61,396 nt of DNA, from positions 1-61,396 of the forward strand of contig NZ_JAAVSC010000015.1 in the NCBI RefSeq assembly GCF_012641095.1, read 5' to 3'. How positions within the stretch are numbered: position 1 is the stretch's first letter; every line of letters begins with the position of its first letter. This DNA comes from Lactobacillus sp. HBUAS51381 (GTDB lineage: Bacteria; Bacillota; Bacilli; Lactobacillales; Lactobacillaceae). Position numbers and translations under genes: made by a program. Shown here piece by piece: positions 49,411 through 57,200 of this stretch. Below the pieces are notes generated by a model that ran no database searches, was not told the DNA's origin, and saw only the letters and a list, made by a program, of their open reading frames with translations.

Positions 49411-49579
49411 AGACTTCCCCTACTTTCCGAAACAATTACCATTTTAATTAACTAGTTTAAATATAATTCAACCAGGTTAATTAAACAAGCTGTTTTTGAA
49501 TTTAAAGTAAACAAGATTAGGGTAATATTGCGGCTAATCGATTTAAAGATTGTCCACTATACAAAAAATGTCCTTAAAT

Positions 49580-49616
49580 AAAAAAAGCACCAGCCGTTTT
49601 TTCAGGCTGGTACTTC
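49580..49616 (-). terminator. Terminator of the XylR-type regulator gene
   Basis: GTACCAGCC and GGCTGGTGC pair on the minus strand, followed by seven T residues. Confidence 0.85.
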
Positions 49617-49661
49617 AACTTTTAGCTTCGGTATTTGTTTTGAAAATCCACCTTACCGCCG

Positions 49662-50831
49662 TCAATTGTTCGTATAATCCCAGAAATGTAGCTTCATCCC
49701 CGTCAGCCCCAGAACCGTGTGGCTGGTCAGGGCCGCGCCGCCTAGCAGCGTTGCCAACTGGATGTTGGGCATTAATTTAACCGGAATATCGTAGCCCGAC
49801 AGCCGTTGGAAATAGTTGCGGACCTGCGGAATCGTATTCGGAATTTGATGTAGCAACGGCGAATTCAAGTAGAAGACATCGGGATCGAGCATCCCCACCA
49901 CATTGTTAAGAATCCCGGCAATCCCGTTGGCAAACTGCGACAGGACTGTAATGACCTCGGCGTTGTGGTCGGCATATAGTTTAGAAATTTCATCTAACGA
50001 CATCGTGTGCTTGCCCAACAGATCACTAATCTGGTGAATCACCGCGTGCTCGGAATAAACGTCCTGATACGTAACCTGACTGCGACGATTGTTGATGGAA
50101 AAGGCCGGCATGACAATGTTGTGGCCCAGATTGCCGACTCGTCCTTGGGACCCCCGGTAGAGTTTATTTTCTAAAATAAACCCGGCCGCAATCCCTTGGT
50201 GAATACTTAACGTGACGGTATTCTCTAACCCCAATTCTTCCACAAAATCGCGAGAATAGATGGCGGAGAGGTTGGCCTCGTTTTCCAGCAGAATCGGCAC
50301 CCGATACTTGGCAAAATACGTCTTCAGATCCAGGTCGCCCAGATCCAGAAAAGACTCCTGAACGCGCCGGCCGTCGGTAATCCCGTGAATGGCGAAACAG
50401 ATTCCCAACAGGCCCTTGGCAGTCCCGGTGATCGCGGTAAAATGGCCAATCAGCTCGTCCAGCGTTTCAGCCAAATCCGTGATCTCGGCCGTCTGGCATT
50501 GCTGAAATTGCACGGTCTCCCCATCCAAATAACAGGCCAGACACCGAATTACCTGAGAATCCAGTTCCACCGTCAACGTATATCCGTAGTGGCGGTTAAT
50601 CTCGATCAACGTCGGCTTGCGACCCCCGTTAGACGAGGCCAACCCAGAGCCAATCTCAGCCACGACACCCTGATCCTGCATTTCACTACACAACAACGAA
50701 ACGGTTGCCTTGTTTAGGCCCAGGTCTCGGGCAATCGCCGACCGCGATGTCGCCCGGTGGTTGAAAATATACGCCACAATCCGCTGGTAATTATAATCAT
50801 GTGAGTTACTCCGACTCGTTGATTCCGCCAC
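49662..50831 (-). CDS. xylR: ROK-family repressor, XylR type
   Basis: 389 residues from the GTG at 50831 (AGGAG, 8 nt upstream); an ATG 24 bp further upstream lacks a good RBS. The N-terminal winged helix is RIVAYIFNHRATSRSAIARD, LGLNKATVSLLCSEM. The ROK sugar-binding domain from about 85 has SNGGRKPTLIEINRHYGY, GICFAIHGITDG and VTLSIHQGIAAGFILEN. The GHxxV..CxxC zinc motif is not complete. It lies upstream of and on the same strand as the xylosidase operon, but is transcribed after it. The xylosidase promoter carries two TAAACTAA half-site operators typical of XylR. Confidence 0.85.
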   Translation of the reverse strand: MAESTSRSNSHDYNYQRIVAYIFNHRATSRSAIARDLGLNKATVSLLCSEMQDQGVVAEIGSGLASSNGGRKPTLIEINRHYGYTLTVELDSQVIRCLACYLDGETVQFQQCQTAEITDLAETLDELIGHFTAITGTAKGLLGICFAIHGITDGRRVQESFLDLGDLDLKTYFAKYRVPILLENEANLSAIYSRDFVEELGLENTVTLSIHQGIAAGFILENKLYRGSQGRVGNLGHNIVMPAFSINNRRSQVTYQDVYSEHAVIHQISDLLGKHTMSLDEISKLYADHNAEVITVLSQFANGIAGILNNVVGMLDPDVFYLNSPLLHQIPNTIPQVRNYFQRLSGYDIPVKLMPNIQLATLLGGAALTSHTVLGLTGMKLHFWDYTNN

Positions 50832-50945
50832 AACGTTCACTCCTGCCTCTTTCATTTCACAAACTCACGCGTGTACCAAAAGTTTAACACACTCCACCAG
50901 TCGTGCTAAGCTATTCGTTTACTTTTCACAACAAATCGATATCTC

Positions 50946-50985
50946 AAAAAAATGATCTAACCCCAACTTGAGATTAGACCATCTT
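50946..50985 (-). terminator. Terminator of the xylosidase operon
   Basis: ATGGTCTAA and TTAGATCAT pair on the minus strand around a 13-nt loop, followed by TTTTTTT. Confidence 0.8.
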
Positions 50986-50997
50986 GTTTCGCGCCAA

Positions 50998-52551
50998 TTA
51001 CCGCGTCACATCATAGGTGAAGTCGGTAAAGGTCGCGTGAGTACTGTTTCGCTTGTACATATCGATCACGTCTAGCCCGATGAAGTTCCCGGTATACCCG
51101 CCGGACAGGAAGCTGACATCCATCGCCCCCAGCGAGGTCTGCTGATCACCGTCGTTCACGATAAACTCGGCCTGCGATTCATTGATCTGAATGCTGAAGT
51201 TGTAGGTTCCCTTGCCGTTCACCGGAATCTTCGCAATCTGCTCAAACTCCCCGGCAATTGAGCGATGGAGAATCACGCATGGCTTGTCATTTTCATCCAC
51301 CGTGACCATCAACAGGACGTAGTTGTCCAGGTCAAGGTACAGCGTCATCCCGGCCATCTGAAGATAGCTTTCCGGCGTGTACTGCATCTGAACCGCGGCG
51401 CGACAGTAAAAGTCAACCTGCCGGGTCGCAATCAAATGTTGATCAAAGGCCGACTGTGGCGATTGGCCCCCGGCAATGGTCAACCCCGTCTTGCTGGGCG
51501 TCAACCAAGTCTTATTCGGAAATTGCCGCAGGGTATTCCAGTACTCGGTATTCAGCCGATCGCCTGTAAAGGCATCGCTAAAGCTATGACTCTGAATAGG
51601 CGTGCTCGTGACTCCCGCTGGTGCCGGCGCCTCGAGGCTCGGGTGATTGCCTCCACTCGCCAAACGCAACCAGCCGTCGTCCGTCCAAACCACCTTTTGA
51701 ATGGCCGTTTCCCGGCCGAGAACCGGGTCGTCACCCTTGAGTGGTCGGGTACACAGGTGTGCCATGTACCACTCGTGGTTCGGCGTTTCCGTGATGCTGG
51801 CATGCCCCGCACACTGTAGCGGCAGAATCGGATCGTTGGCGGACGTCAACATTGGGTTCTGTGGATCGACCTCGTAAGGCCCCCAGACGTTGCGACTCCG
51901 CGCCACCGTCTCCTGATGACCGGCTTCCGTGCCGCCTTCCGCACACAGGAGGTAGTAATACCCATCGTGTTTATAAATCTGCGGCGCTTCGGTCTTCCGA
52001 GCGGCCGTTCCCTTGAAGATGACCTTGGGCTTGCCCTGAAGTTCCAGTGTCTCCGCGTCAATCTTCTGAGCGACAATCCCGGCCGACTTGTTATGCGTGG
52101 AGAGGCGGTAGTCCCAGATCTCGTTCAAGAAGTAGGCCTGGCCATCGTCGTCAAAGAAGATCGACGGATCAAAGCCCGAACTGTTGATGTACACGGGTTC
52201 GCTCCACGGCCCATGAATGTCGTCCGCCGTCACAATATAGTTGTCGGCATCCTTGTAGGGCACCTTGGTGGCGTTGACGTTGGTGTAGACAATGTAATAT
52301 TTCCCATTGTGGTAGCTGGCAAACGGTCCCCAGATGGAACAGCCCGTCGGATTTCCTTGAAGATTAACGTTATTATCCGGCTGGAGTACCGACGTCTCGT
52401 AGGCCCAGTTGACCAAGTTCGTCGACGAATAGACCCGAATACCAGGCAACCATTCGAAGGTCGAGACCACAATGTAGTATTTATCTTTGACTCTAAAGAG
52501 TACGGGATCGGGATTGAACCCGGTCAGGACTGGATTTTGAATATTTCTCAT
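50998..52551 (-). CDS. xynB: GH43 beta-xylosidase
   Basis: 517 residues without signal peptide. The GH43 catalytic acid/base set is visible: general base Asp in GFNPDPVLFRV (about residue 15), pKa-modulating Asp in SSGFDPSIFFDDDG (about 127), and acid Glu in ARKTEAPQIYKHDGYYYL (about 188). The C-terminal beta-sandwich domain starts near 315 (SHSFSDAFTGDRLNTEYW). This is the layout of intracellular GH43 subfamily 11 beta-xylosidases that cleave xylobiose and other xylosides. It is the second gene after the symporter, 13 bp apart. Confidence 0.93.
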   Translation of the reverse strand: MRNIQNPVLTGFNPDPVLFRVKDKYYIVVSTFEWLPGIRVYSSTNLVNWAYETSVLQPDNNVNLQGNPTGCSIWGPFASYHNGKYYIVYTNVNATKVPYKDADNYIVTADDIHGPWSEPVYINSSGFDPSIFFDDDGQAYFLNEIWDYRLSTHNKSAGIVAQKIDAETLELQGKPKVIFKGTAARKTEAPQIYKHDGYYYLLCAEGGTEAGHQETVARSRNVWGPYEVDPQNPMLTSANDPILPLQCAGHASITETPNHEWYMAHLCTRPLKGDDPVLGRETAIQKVVWTDDGWLRLASGGNHPSLEAPAPAGVTSTPIQSHSFSDAFTGDRLNTEYWNTLRQFPNKTWLTPSKTGLTIAGGQSPQSAFDQHLIATRQVDFYCRAAVQMQYTPESYLQMAGMTLYLDLDNYVLLMVTVDENDKPCVILHRSIAGEFEQIAKIPVNGKGTYNFSIQINESQAEFIVNDGDQQTSLGAMDVSFLSGGYTGNFIGLDVIDMYKRNSTHATFTDFTYDVTR

Positions 52552-52564
52552 AGCACAACGACTC

Positions 52565-53980
52565 CTATTTTTCGTTTTCGGCAGCTTCTTCGGCTAATTC
52601 CTTGGCATTCCGTTCCTTCAGTTCGGCAGAAATCTTCCGGTACGTTTCCTTATCCAAATTGTAGAACTTCATGGAGAAAATAGCGATGAAGTAAATGATG
52701 ATTGGGACAATCGTTGTGGCGATAACGATCCCGTGTAAGGCGCCGGCCGTCTGGTGTTGGGCCGTAGCCACGTAACCCGTTGCGGACAGAACCAAGCCAG
52801 GAATCATCCCACCTAAGGCGTTCCCACACTTGAACACGAAACCAATGATGGCGTAGATGACACCACCCATTCGTTTATTCGTCTTGTATTCCCCGTATTC
52901 AACCGTTTCTGGAATCAGGGCCCACATGTAAGCAGAAATCATCCCGTTACCAACAGAGGCAATTCCCCGGGAAATAAAGATCCAAACAATCCATTCGGGA
53001 CGGGCAAAGAACAGACCCACCATCCCGATGATATCGGCGGCCACGGACACGATGATCAGTTGGAACTTGGTCATGTGATTGGCTAGCCAAGGAATGGCTG
53101 GAATAAAGGCCAAGGCTGGTAAGGTCCCGGCTAAGGAATACCACTTAACCAAGTCGGCCCGGCCAACGTAGTAGGTCACGTAGTAAATCCCAGTGGCACT
53201 CACGATGGACTTAACCCCGTAAATAACGAAGAAGAAGATACATAAGACGACCAAGGGACGATTATGTAATAATTGTTCGAAGACATCTTTGACTTTAATC
53301 TTGGTATGTGAAGCGGGCACCTTCACCCGTTCGTTCGTGGAGAAGAAACAACCCCAGAGTAACAGGCCACCCATGACCCCCATGATGACCATGGTTAACT
53401 GCCAACCTTTGGCAGCGCCCATGCTCTTCGTGAAAATATCGGCCAAGAATGGCACGAAGAAGGCCACGATAACTTGACCTACGTTGGCCAAGAAGGTCCG
53501 GTACGTCGTCAAACTAACGGATTCCTGTTGGTCGTTCGTCATGGCGGACGTCAAGCTCCCATAAGGCACATTGACGAACGTGTAGCAAACGGACAACAGA
53601 ATATAAGTCACGTAGGCGTAAGCTAATTTGCCGACACCACCGAAACTAGGCACCGTGAAACAGAGAACGGCTAAGATGGCAAAGGGAATCGCACCGTACA
53701 GCAAGAATGGCCGGTACTTCCCCCAGCGGGTATTCGACTTATCCACGAAGAACCCAATGATGGGATCACTGAACGCATCGATAAACCGAACCACCAAGAA
53801 CAGTAATGACGCGGCGGCAGCGGATAAACCAAAGACATTGGTATAGAAGAACAGCAGGTAACTGGATAGACTGGCGTAGATTAAATTACAGGCGAAGTCA
53901 CCAAGCCCGAATCCAACCTTTTCGCCCACGCCAATGTGACCAATTGGTCGAATGGCGCGTTTAGGCTGACTATTTTCCAT
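52565..53980 (-). CDS. xynT: GPH-family xyloside:cation symporter
   Basis: 471 residues with twelve hydrophobic helices. The GPH signature is EKVGFGLGDFACNLIYASLSS (about 19-39) and LVVRFIDAFSDPIIGFFVDK in loop 2/3. The second-half motif is FISRGIASVGNGMISAYMWALIPE. The tail is short, with no IIA domain. It is the partner of the GH43 xylosidase and of XylR, so xylobiose or alkyl-xyloside uptake is likely. RBS is AAGGAG. It is the first gene of the operon behind the cre/XylR-controlled promoter. Confidence 0.9.
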   Translation of the reverse strand: MENSQPKRAIRPIGHIGVGEKVGFGLGDFACNLIYASLSSYLLFFYTNVFGLSAAAASLLFLVVRFIDAFSDPIIGFFVDKSNTRWGKYRPFLLYGAIPFAILAVLCFTVPSFGGVGKLAYAYVTYILLSVCYTFVNVPYGSLTSAMTNDQQESVSLTTYRTFLANVGQVIVAFFVPFLADIFTKSMGAAKGWQLTMVIMGVMGGLLLWGCFFSTNERVKVPASHTKIKVKDVFEQLLHNRPLVVLCIFFFVIYGVKSIVSATGIYYVTYYVGRADLVKWYSLAGTLPALAFIPAIPWLANHMTKFQLIIVSVAADIIGMVGLFFARPEWIVWIFISRGIASVGNGMISAYMWALIPETVEYGEYKTNKRMGGVIYAIIGFVFKCGNALGGMIPGLVLSATGYVATAQHQTAGALHGIVIATTIVPIIIYFIAIFSMKFYNLDKETYRKISAELKERNAKELAEEAAENEK

Positions 53981-54001
53981 AATGAGGCATCTCCTTCAAC
54001 A

Positions 54002-54060
54002 TAAATTTAAAAAATTAAACTAATCACCCTGAAGTATATCAGGAAGCGATTACATTTCAA
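54002..54060 (-). promoter_or_regulatory. Promoter of the xylosidase operon with XylR operator and cre-like box
   Basis: TTGAAA (54055-54060) and TATACT (54033-54038) have a 16-bp spacer on the minus strand. The spacer contains TGTAATCGCTTCCT (54041-54054), a 12/14 cre match. Just downstream, TAAATTTAA-AAAAT-TAAACTAA (54002-54023) has the half-sites of known XylR operators. XylR without xylose would block elongation or clearance here. Confidence 0.8.
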
Positions 54061-54206
54061 GGGGACGTGCCGTGTGGACTATCTGATTTCAAAATAGTTT
54101 TCTCGTTAAGAAATCGTTTTTCATAGTTATTAGTCTCGTGATAGTTTCCCAACATTAGTCGGCTAAAAATATTTTATGAAAATTAAGTTTCTTGGGTTTT
54201 TGAATG

Positions 54207-54228
54207 TTAATTTAAGAAAATAAACTAA
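54207..54228. promoter_or_regulatory. Second XylR-like operator
   Basis: TTAATTTAA-GAAAA-TAAACTAA has the same 9-5-8 layout as the operator at 54002-54023 and lies 205 bp upstream of it. No gene starts next to it. DNA looping or an independent target are both possible. The rest of 54061-54377 shows no gene. Confidence 0.65.
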
Positions 54229-54377
54229 TTGAAGCTGTAAATGGTCTTGTGAAAAATTAAGACGTCCGCCCCGCCACACCGGGCCTGCGACCTGCTCTGT
54301 CGTGGCTTTCATTTCTGAAAGTAGCGTGGCGCACCGCCTCAACGTGTCCGGTTACCACCACAATCAGTGGTCAAACC

Positions 54378-54411
54378 CAAAAAAGACCGCCTCCGGATTA
54401 GGAAGTCGGTC
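54378..54411 (-). terminator. Terminator of the nucleobase salvage operon
   Basis: GACCGACTTCC and GGAGGCGGTC pair on the minus strand, followed by TTTTTT. Confidence 0.75.
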
Positions 54412-54432
54412 ATATTTTGGGCAGACACTGGT

Positions 54433-54975
54433 TTACCGGGAAAACAACGGCAGTTCCGCCAAGTATTCAATATCGGTTCGGTTGGCGGCCTCGCCTTCCG
54501 CCAGGATCGCCAGTTGGCCAACCACCTTGGCTCCGGCCTTTTCGAGTAACGTCTTCGCCGCGGTCAACGATCCCCCACTGCTGATGACGTCATCCACGAT
54601 GACCACGCGTTTGGCAACCAAGCGGTCCGCATCAGCACCGTCGAGCACCAGCTGTTGCGGTGCACTAGTGGTAATGGCCGTAACGGGAACCGTTAACGGC
54701 GCCAACATGTAGTCCTTCACGCTCTTACGAAGCACGACGAATTGTGGATGGTTCGTCACCCGACTGAGTTCTTGGGCCAAGGGAATGCCCTTGCTCTCTA
54801 ACGTCACGAAGTAATCAAACGTCGCCGGCACTCGTTTGGCCAATGCCTGCGCCGCGTAATCCGTCAGTTCCGCATCGCCTAGCAAGACAAACGAGGCAAT
54901 CGCGGTCGTGTCATTGATTGGTAGAATCGGTAAGTGCCGCGTCAACGGGCCGATTTTAAGTTCAAACTTTTCCAT
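54433..54975 (-). CDS. Purine-type phosphoribosyltransferase (adenine PRTase-like)
   Basis: 180 residues. The PRPP-binding signature is VVIVDDVISSGGSLTAAKTL (about 124-143), and LESKGIPLAQEL (about 60-71) is the second loop. LRKSVKDYMLAPL resembles the Apt/Xpt segment. It converts a purine base and PRPP to the nucleotide in the cytoplasm. It is 3 bp downstream of a permease gene, so base uptake is coupled to phosphoribosylation. The exact base cannot be assigned; the pairing with a xanthine/uracil-type permease favours a purine. Confidence 0.85.
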   Translation of the reverse strand: MEKFELKIGPLTRHLPILPINDTTAIASFVLLGDAELTDYAAQALAKRVPATFDYFVTLESKGIPLAQELSRVTNHPQFVVLRKSVKDYMLAPLTVPVTAITTSAPQQLVLDGADADRLVAKRVVIVDDVISSGGSLTAAKTLLEKAGAKVVGQLAILAEGEAANRTDIEYLAELPLFSR

Positions 54976-54978
54976 AGA

Positions 54979-56055
54979 TTAGACCCCCAGTCCCAAGAGT
55001 GGCAAACAGAATTTAAGCACGGCACCCGCCAACAGTCCGGCAAACGGATCGGCCACCGCCGTAATCACCAACGTAATCGCCGCAATCGTGGCCGTGGGGC
55101 CTTGAAGGGCCAGCCCGGCGTTGGTCGGAAAGATCACGACCGCGCCTAAAATGAACAGGAAGCCGGCAATTGAGGCGCTGGGCACGTACTTGCCGAGCTT
55201 AGGCAGCCAGCCAATCGCCAAGATGGCCGCCATGATCAGCATCATCATGACGCCCGCAACGACCGGTTCCGGCGCACTCGCCGTCGCGGAAATGATGGCT
55301 TCGACCGGTGCCCCACCCAGGAGGATGGTTCCCATGTCGGCAATCGACTGGGTGATCGTCAGTAAATTCAAATCAACCGGATTGGGTTTCTGCCCGGTCA
55401 TCTGACCCGTAATCAACCCGTAGGAGATGTTGGCGCCAATGTTCAAGCAGGCCAGACTCAGCGCGCCCCGGACGACCCGGACGTTAACGGTCGGTTTGGT
55501 AAAGATAAACCGCCGAGCCGTCACGTGTTCGGGCAATTCGGCACGGTAATGCTGGACAAAAACCGCGGCTAGACTGGACCCGACCACCGAAACAACGATG
55601 GTCCACACCAGATCCTTTGTCACCAAGTAAGTGACTGCGGCCAGGGCGACTGACAGCCATCCCGTGAGCTGTTCGTTCTTGGCCATGCCAAGAGCAATCT
55701 TAGCCAGCATGATACCCACGCCGGCCATCATCCCCGCCATGATCCCATTTCCCAGAATGTCGACAATCTTCGTCAGCGTTCCCGTGACCCCAATCAGGAG
55801 CATCACGATGGAACCGCCTAGGATAATCGACGTCCGTTCACGTAAGTCGCGCCCTAACTTACCGGTTAGGGCCAGCGATTCGGCCTGAAACGACAGCGGT
55901 GCCACGGCCCCAAAGGCCCCGTTGACCGCTGACGCAAAAATAAACGAAAACATTGTTGGAAAAATTGCAAAACCGAGCGACATCGCCATAATCCCCTGTG
56001 GAATGCCGTTTAAGACTACCCCGATGGCCGCTAACAAATCGGCGATCCAGTGCAT
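54979..56055 (-). CDS. NCS2-type nucleobase permease
   Basis: 358 residues from the ATG at 56055 (GGGGAGG, 8 nt upstream). About twelve hydrophobic helices are present, as in the shorter xanthine/uracil permease group. Landmarks are SFIFASAVNGAFGAVAPLSF, IVDILGNGIMAGMMAGVGI, MGTILLGGAPVEAIISATASAPEP and the final VITAVADPFAGLLAGAVL. It imports a nucleobase and is co-transcribed with the phosphoribosyltransferase. It is divergent from the MerR gene, with three ATTCGTAT-type sites between them. Confidence 0.78.
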   Translation of the reverse strand: MHWIADLLAAIGVVLNGIPQGIMAMSLGFAIFPTMFSFIFASAVNGAFGAVAPLSFQAESLALTGKLGRDLRERTSIILGGSIVMLLIGVTGTLTKIVDILGNGIMAGMMAGVGIMLAKIALGMAKNEQLTGWLSVALAAVTYLVTKDLVWTIVVSVVGSSLAAVFVQHYRAELPEHVTARRFIFTKPTVNVRVVRGALSLACLNIGANISYGLITGQMTGQKPNPVDLNLLTITQSIADMGTILLGGAPVEAIISATASAPEPVVAGVMMMLIMAAILAIGWLPKLGKYVPSASIAGFLFILGAVVIFPTNAGLALQGPTATIAAITLVITAVADPFAGLLAGAVLKFCLPLLGLGV

Positions 56056-56083
56056 AATCATTTCCTCCCCATAGATGTAGTTT

Positions 56084-56184
56084 ATTCGTATTTCATCTCA
56101 ATCATACGGTAATAAGCCGTCCAAGTCTATATTTATTTCTAAAAATACGAATATTTAATATAATTGTCGTCATTAAATTCGTAT
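56084..56184. promoter_or_regulatory. Three ATTCGTAT sites between the permease and MerR genes
   Basis: ATTCGTATTT (56084-56093), its complement AAATACGAAT (56143-56152) and ATTCGTAT (56177-56184). The first two form a 10-bp-arm inverted repeat with a 49-bp gap over the likely permease promoter. A regulator using them, perhaps the divergent MerR protein, is plausible. Confidence 0.5.
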
Positions 56185-56254
56185 GATATTCAGTGACCTG
56201 ACGTCTTGTCGTTTGATTAATTGCGACCCACAACAAATGCTAAAGCTTAAATGC

Positions 56255-56283
56255 TTGCGGTTCCCGCCACTTTCCCGTATGAT
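56255..56283 (+). promoter_or_regulatory. Promoter of the MerR gene
   Basis: TTGCGG (56255-56260), 17-bp spacer, TATGAT (56278-56283), about 55 bp before the start codon. Confidence 0.72.
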
Positions 56284-56338
56284 AATGAGCAATTGCTTCG
56301 AGTTAGTCGAAGGTCAGTTCCGCGAGGAGGAATTTTTA

Positions 56339-56758
56339 ATGTCATACACCATTCATGAAGTCGCTGAGAAAATGGGGATTTCTACCTATAGCATCCGTTA
56401 CTACCACGAGCACGGTATGTTGCCCTTTGTCCAGCGCGATGAAAATAACAACCGGGTCTTCGAAGACAGCGACCTGGAATGGCTAAACATTATCGTGTGC
56501 TTACGGGCGACCGGCATGTCGATCGCGCGCATCAAGCATTACCTGACGCTGGCGCAGGACGGCGACGAGACCGTGCCGGAACGCTACGACATGATGAAGG
56601 AACAACAGGAACGGACCCTGCAAGAGATTCAGGACCTCCAACAACACCTCGCCACCATCAACTTCAAGGTCGACCACTACGCCGCCTTGATGGAAAATCA
56701 CGAACCCGACAGTTTTATCCCGTCGGATCTACAGCGTAAGCCGGCCGTTAATCACTAA
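56339..56758 (+). CDS. MerR-family regulator (short)
   Basis: 139 residues from the ATG at 56339 (GAGGAGG, 9 nt upstream); longer readings lack an RBS. The MerR helix-turn-helix is HEVAEKMGISTYSIRYYHEHGM (first 26 residues), with NNRVFEDSDLEWLNIIVCLRATGMSIARIKHYL. A coiled-coil dimerisation helix is at about 75-125 (MKEQQERTLQEIQDLQQHLATINFKVDHY). There is no Cys-based metal site. It is divergent from a nucleobase permease and its 3' end abuts repeat copy E. Ligand unknown. Confidence 0.9.
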   Translation: MSYTIHEVAEKMGISTYSIRYYHEHGMLPFVQRDENNNRVFEDSDLEWLNIIVCLRATGMSIARIKHYLTLAQDGDETVPERYDMMKEQQERTLQEIQDLQQHLATINFKVDHYAALMENHEPDSFIPSDLQRKPAVNH

Positions 56759-56935
56759 TTGATCGTGCCTACTGACCGCCTTACCGTTCGCCAAATTTGG
56801 TCTGGATCGCGGTGGGCAGGATCGGAAAAAGCCAAAGATACAGGTAGCTGTGACAGCGCCGGAATCCTTGACCGTCGCAGGTAATAATAGCGATAAGTCT
56901 TGCCAACCGGGAATGGATCGTATTCACAAACTTTC
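56759..56935 (-). repeat. Intergenic repeat copy E, internally deleted
   Basis: On the minus strand: the right end (GGCGAACGGTAAGGCGG and AGACCAAATTTG at 56792-56803) is joined, near 56834, to fragments of module 1 (AGGTAGCTGTGACAGCG) and then to its left end (CCGGAATCC.., ..GCGATAAGTCTTGCC.., TATTCACAAACTTTCAAA). About two thirds of the element is missing, including the left inverted repeat of module 2. The right end begins at the MerR stop codon. Confidence 0.8.
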
Positions 56936-56949
56936 AAATAGAAGCCGAA

Positions 56950-56995
56950 AAGGATCGACCAAACGGTAGCGAGTTGCCGTTTGGTCGATCTTCTT
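56950..56995 (+). terminator. Terminator after MerR and repeat E
   Basis: GATCGACCAAACGG and CCGTTTGGTCGATC pair over 14 bp around a 10-nt loop and are followed by TTCTT. The 3' untranslated region of the MerR message would include the complement of repeat E. Confidence 0.72.
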
Positions 56996-57047
56996 GTACT
57001 GCCGTAGAAAGCGTTGCCAATTCAATAAAAAACGTAAGCCCTTTCGC

Positions 57048-57076
57048 TTGCCATGACTTAAATAATATGCTAATCT
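57048..57076 (+). promoter_or_regulatory. Promoter of the MFS exporter gene
   Basis: TTGCCA (57048-57053), 17-bp spacer, TAATCT (57071-57076). Confidence 0.65.
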
Positions 57077-57200
57077 AAGACCCCTGTGCAATTATTATAC
57101 TGCTAACGATTATGCCCTCACATCTCACGTGTGGGTCCTTTTGTCCGCGGTATATCACCCTTTGTCACTGCACTGACTTCTGTTTTAAGGGGGTGTCGTT

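Noticed and set aside
56755-56937. A 60-codon minus-strand ORF across repeat E
   Set aside because: It runs across the junctions of a deleted repeat copy and has no RBS or relative with the same frame.
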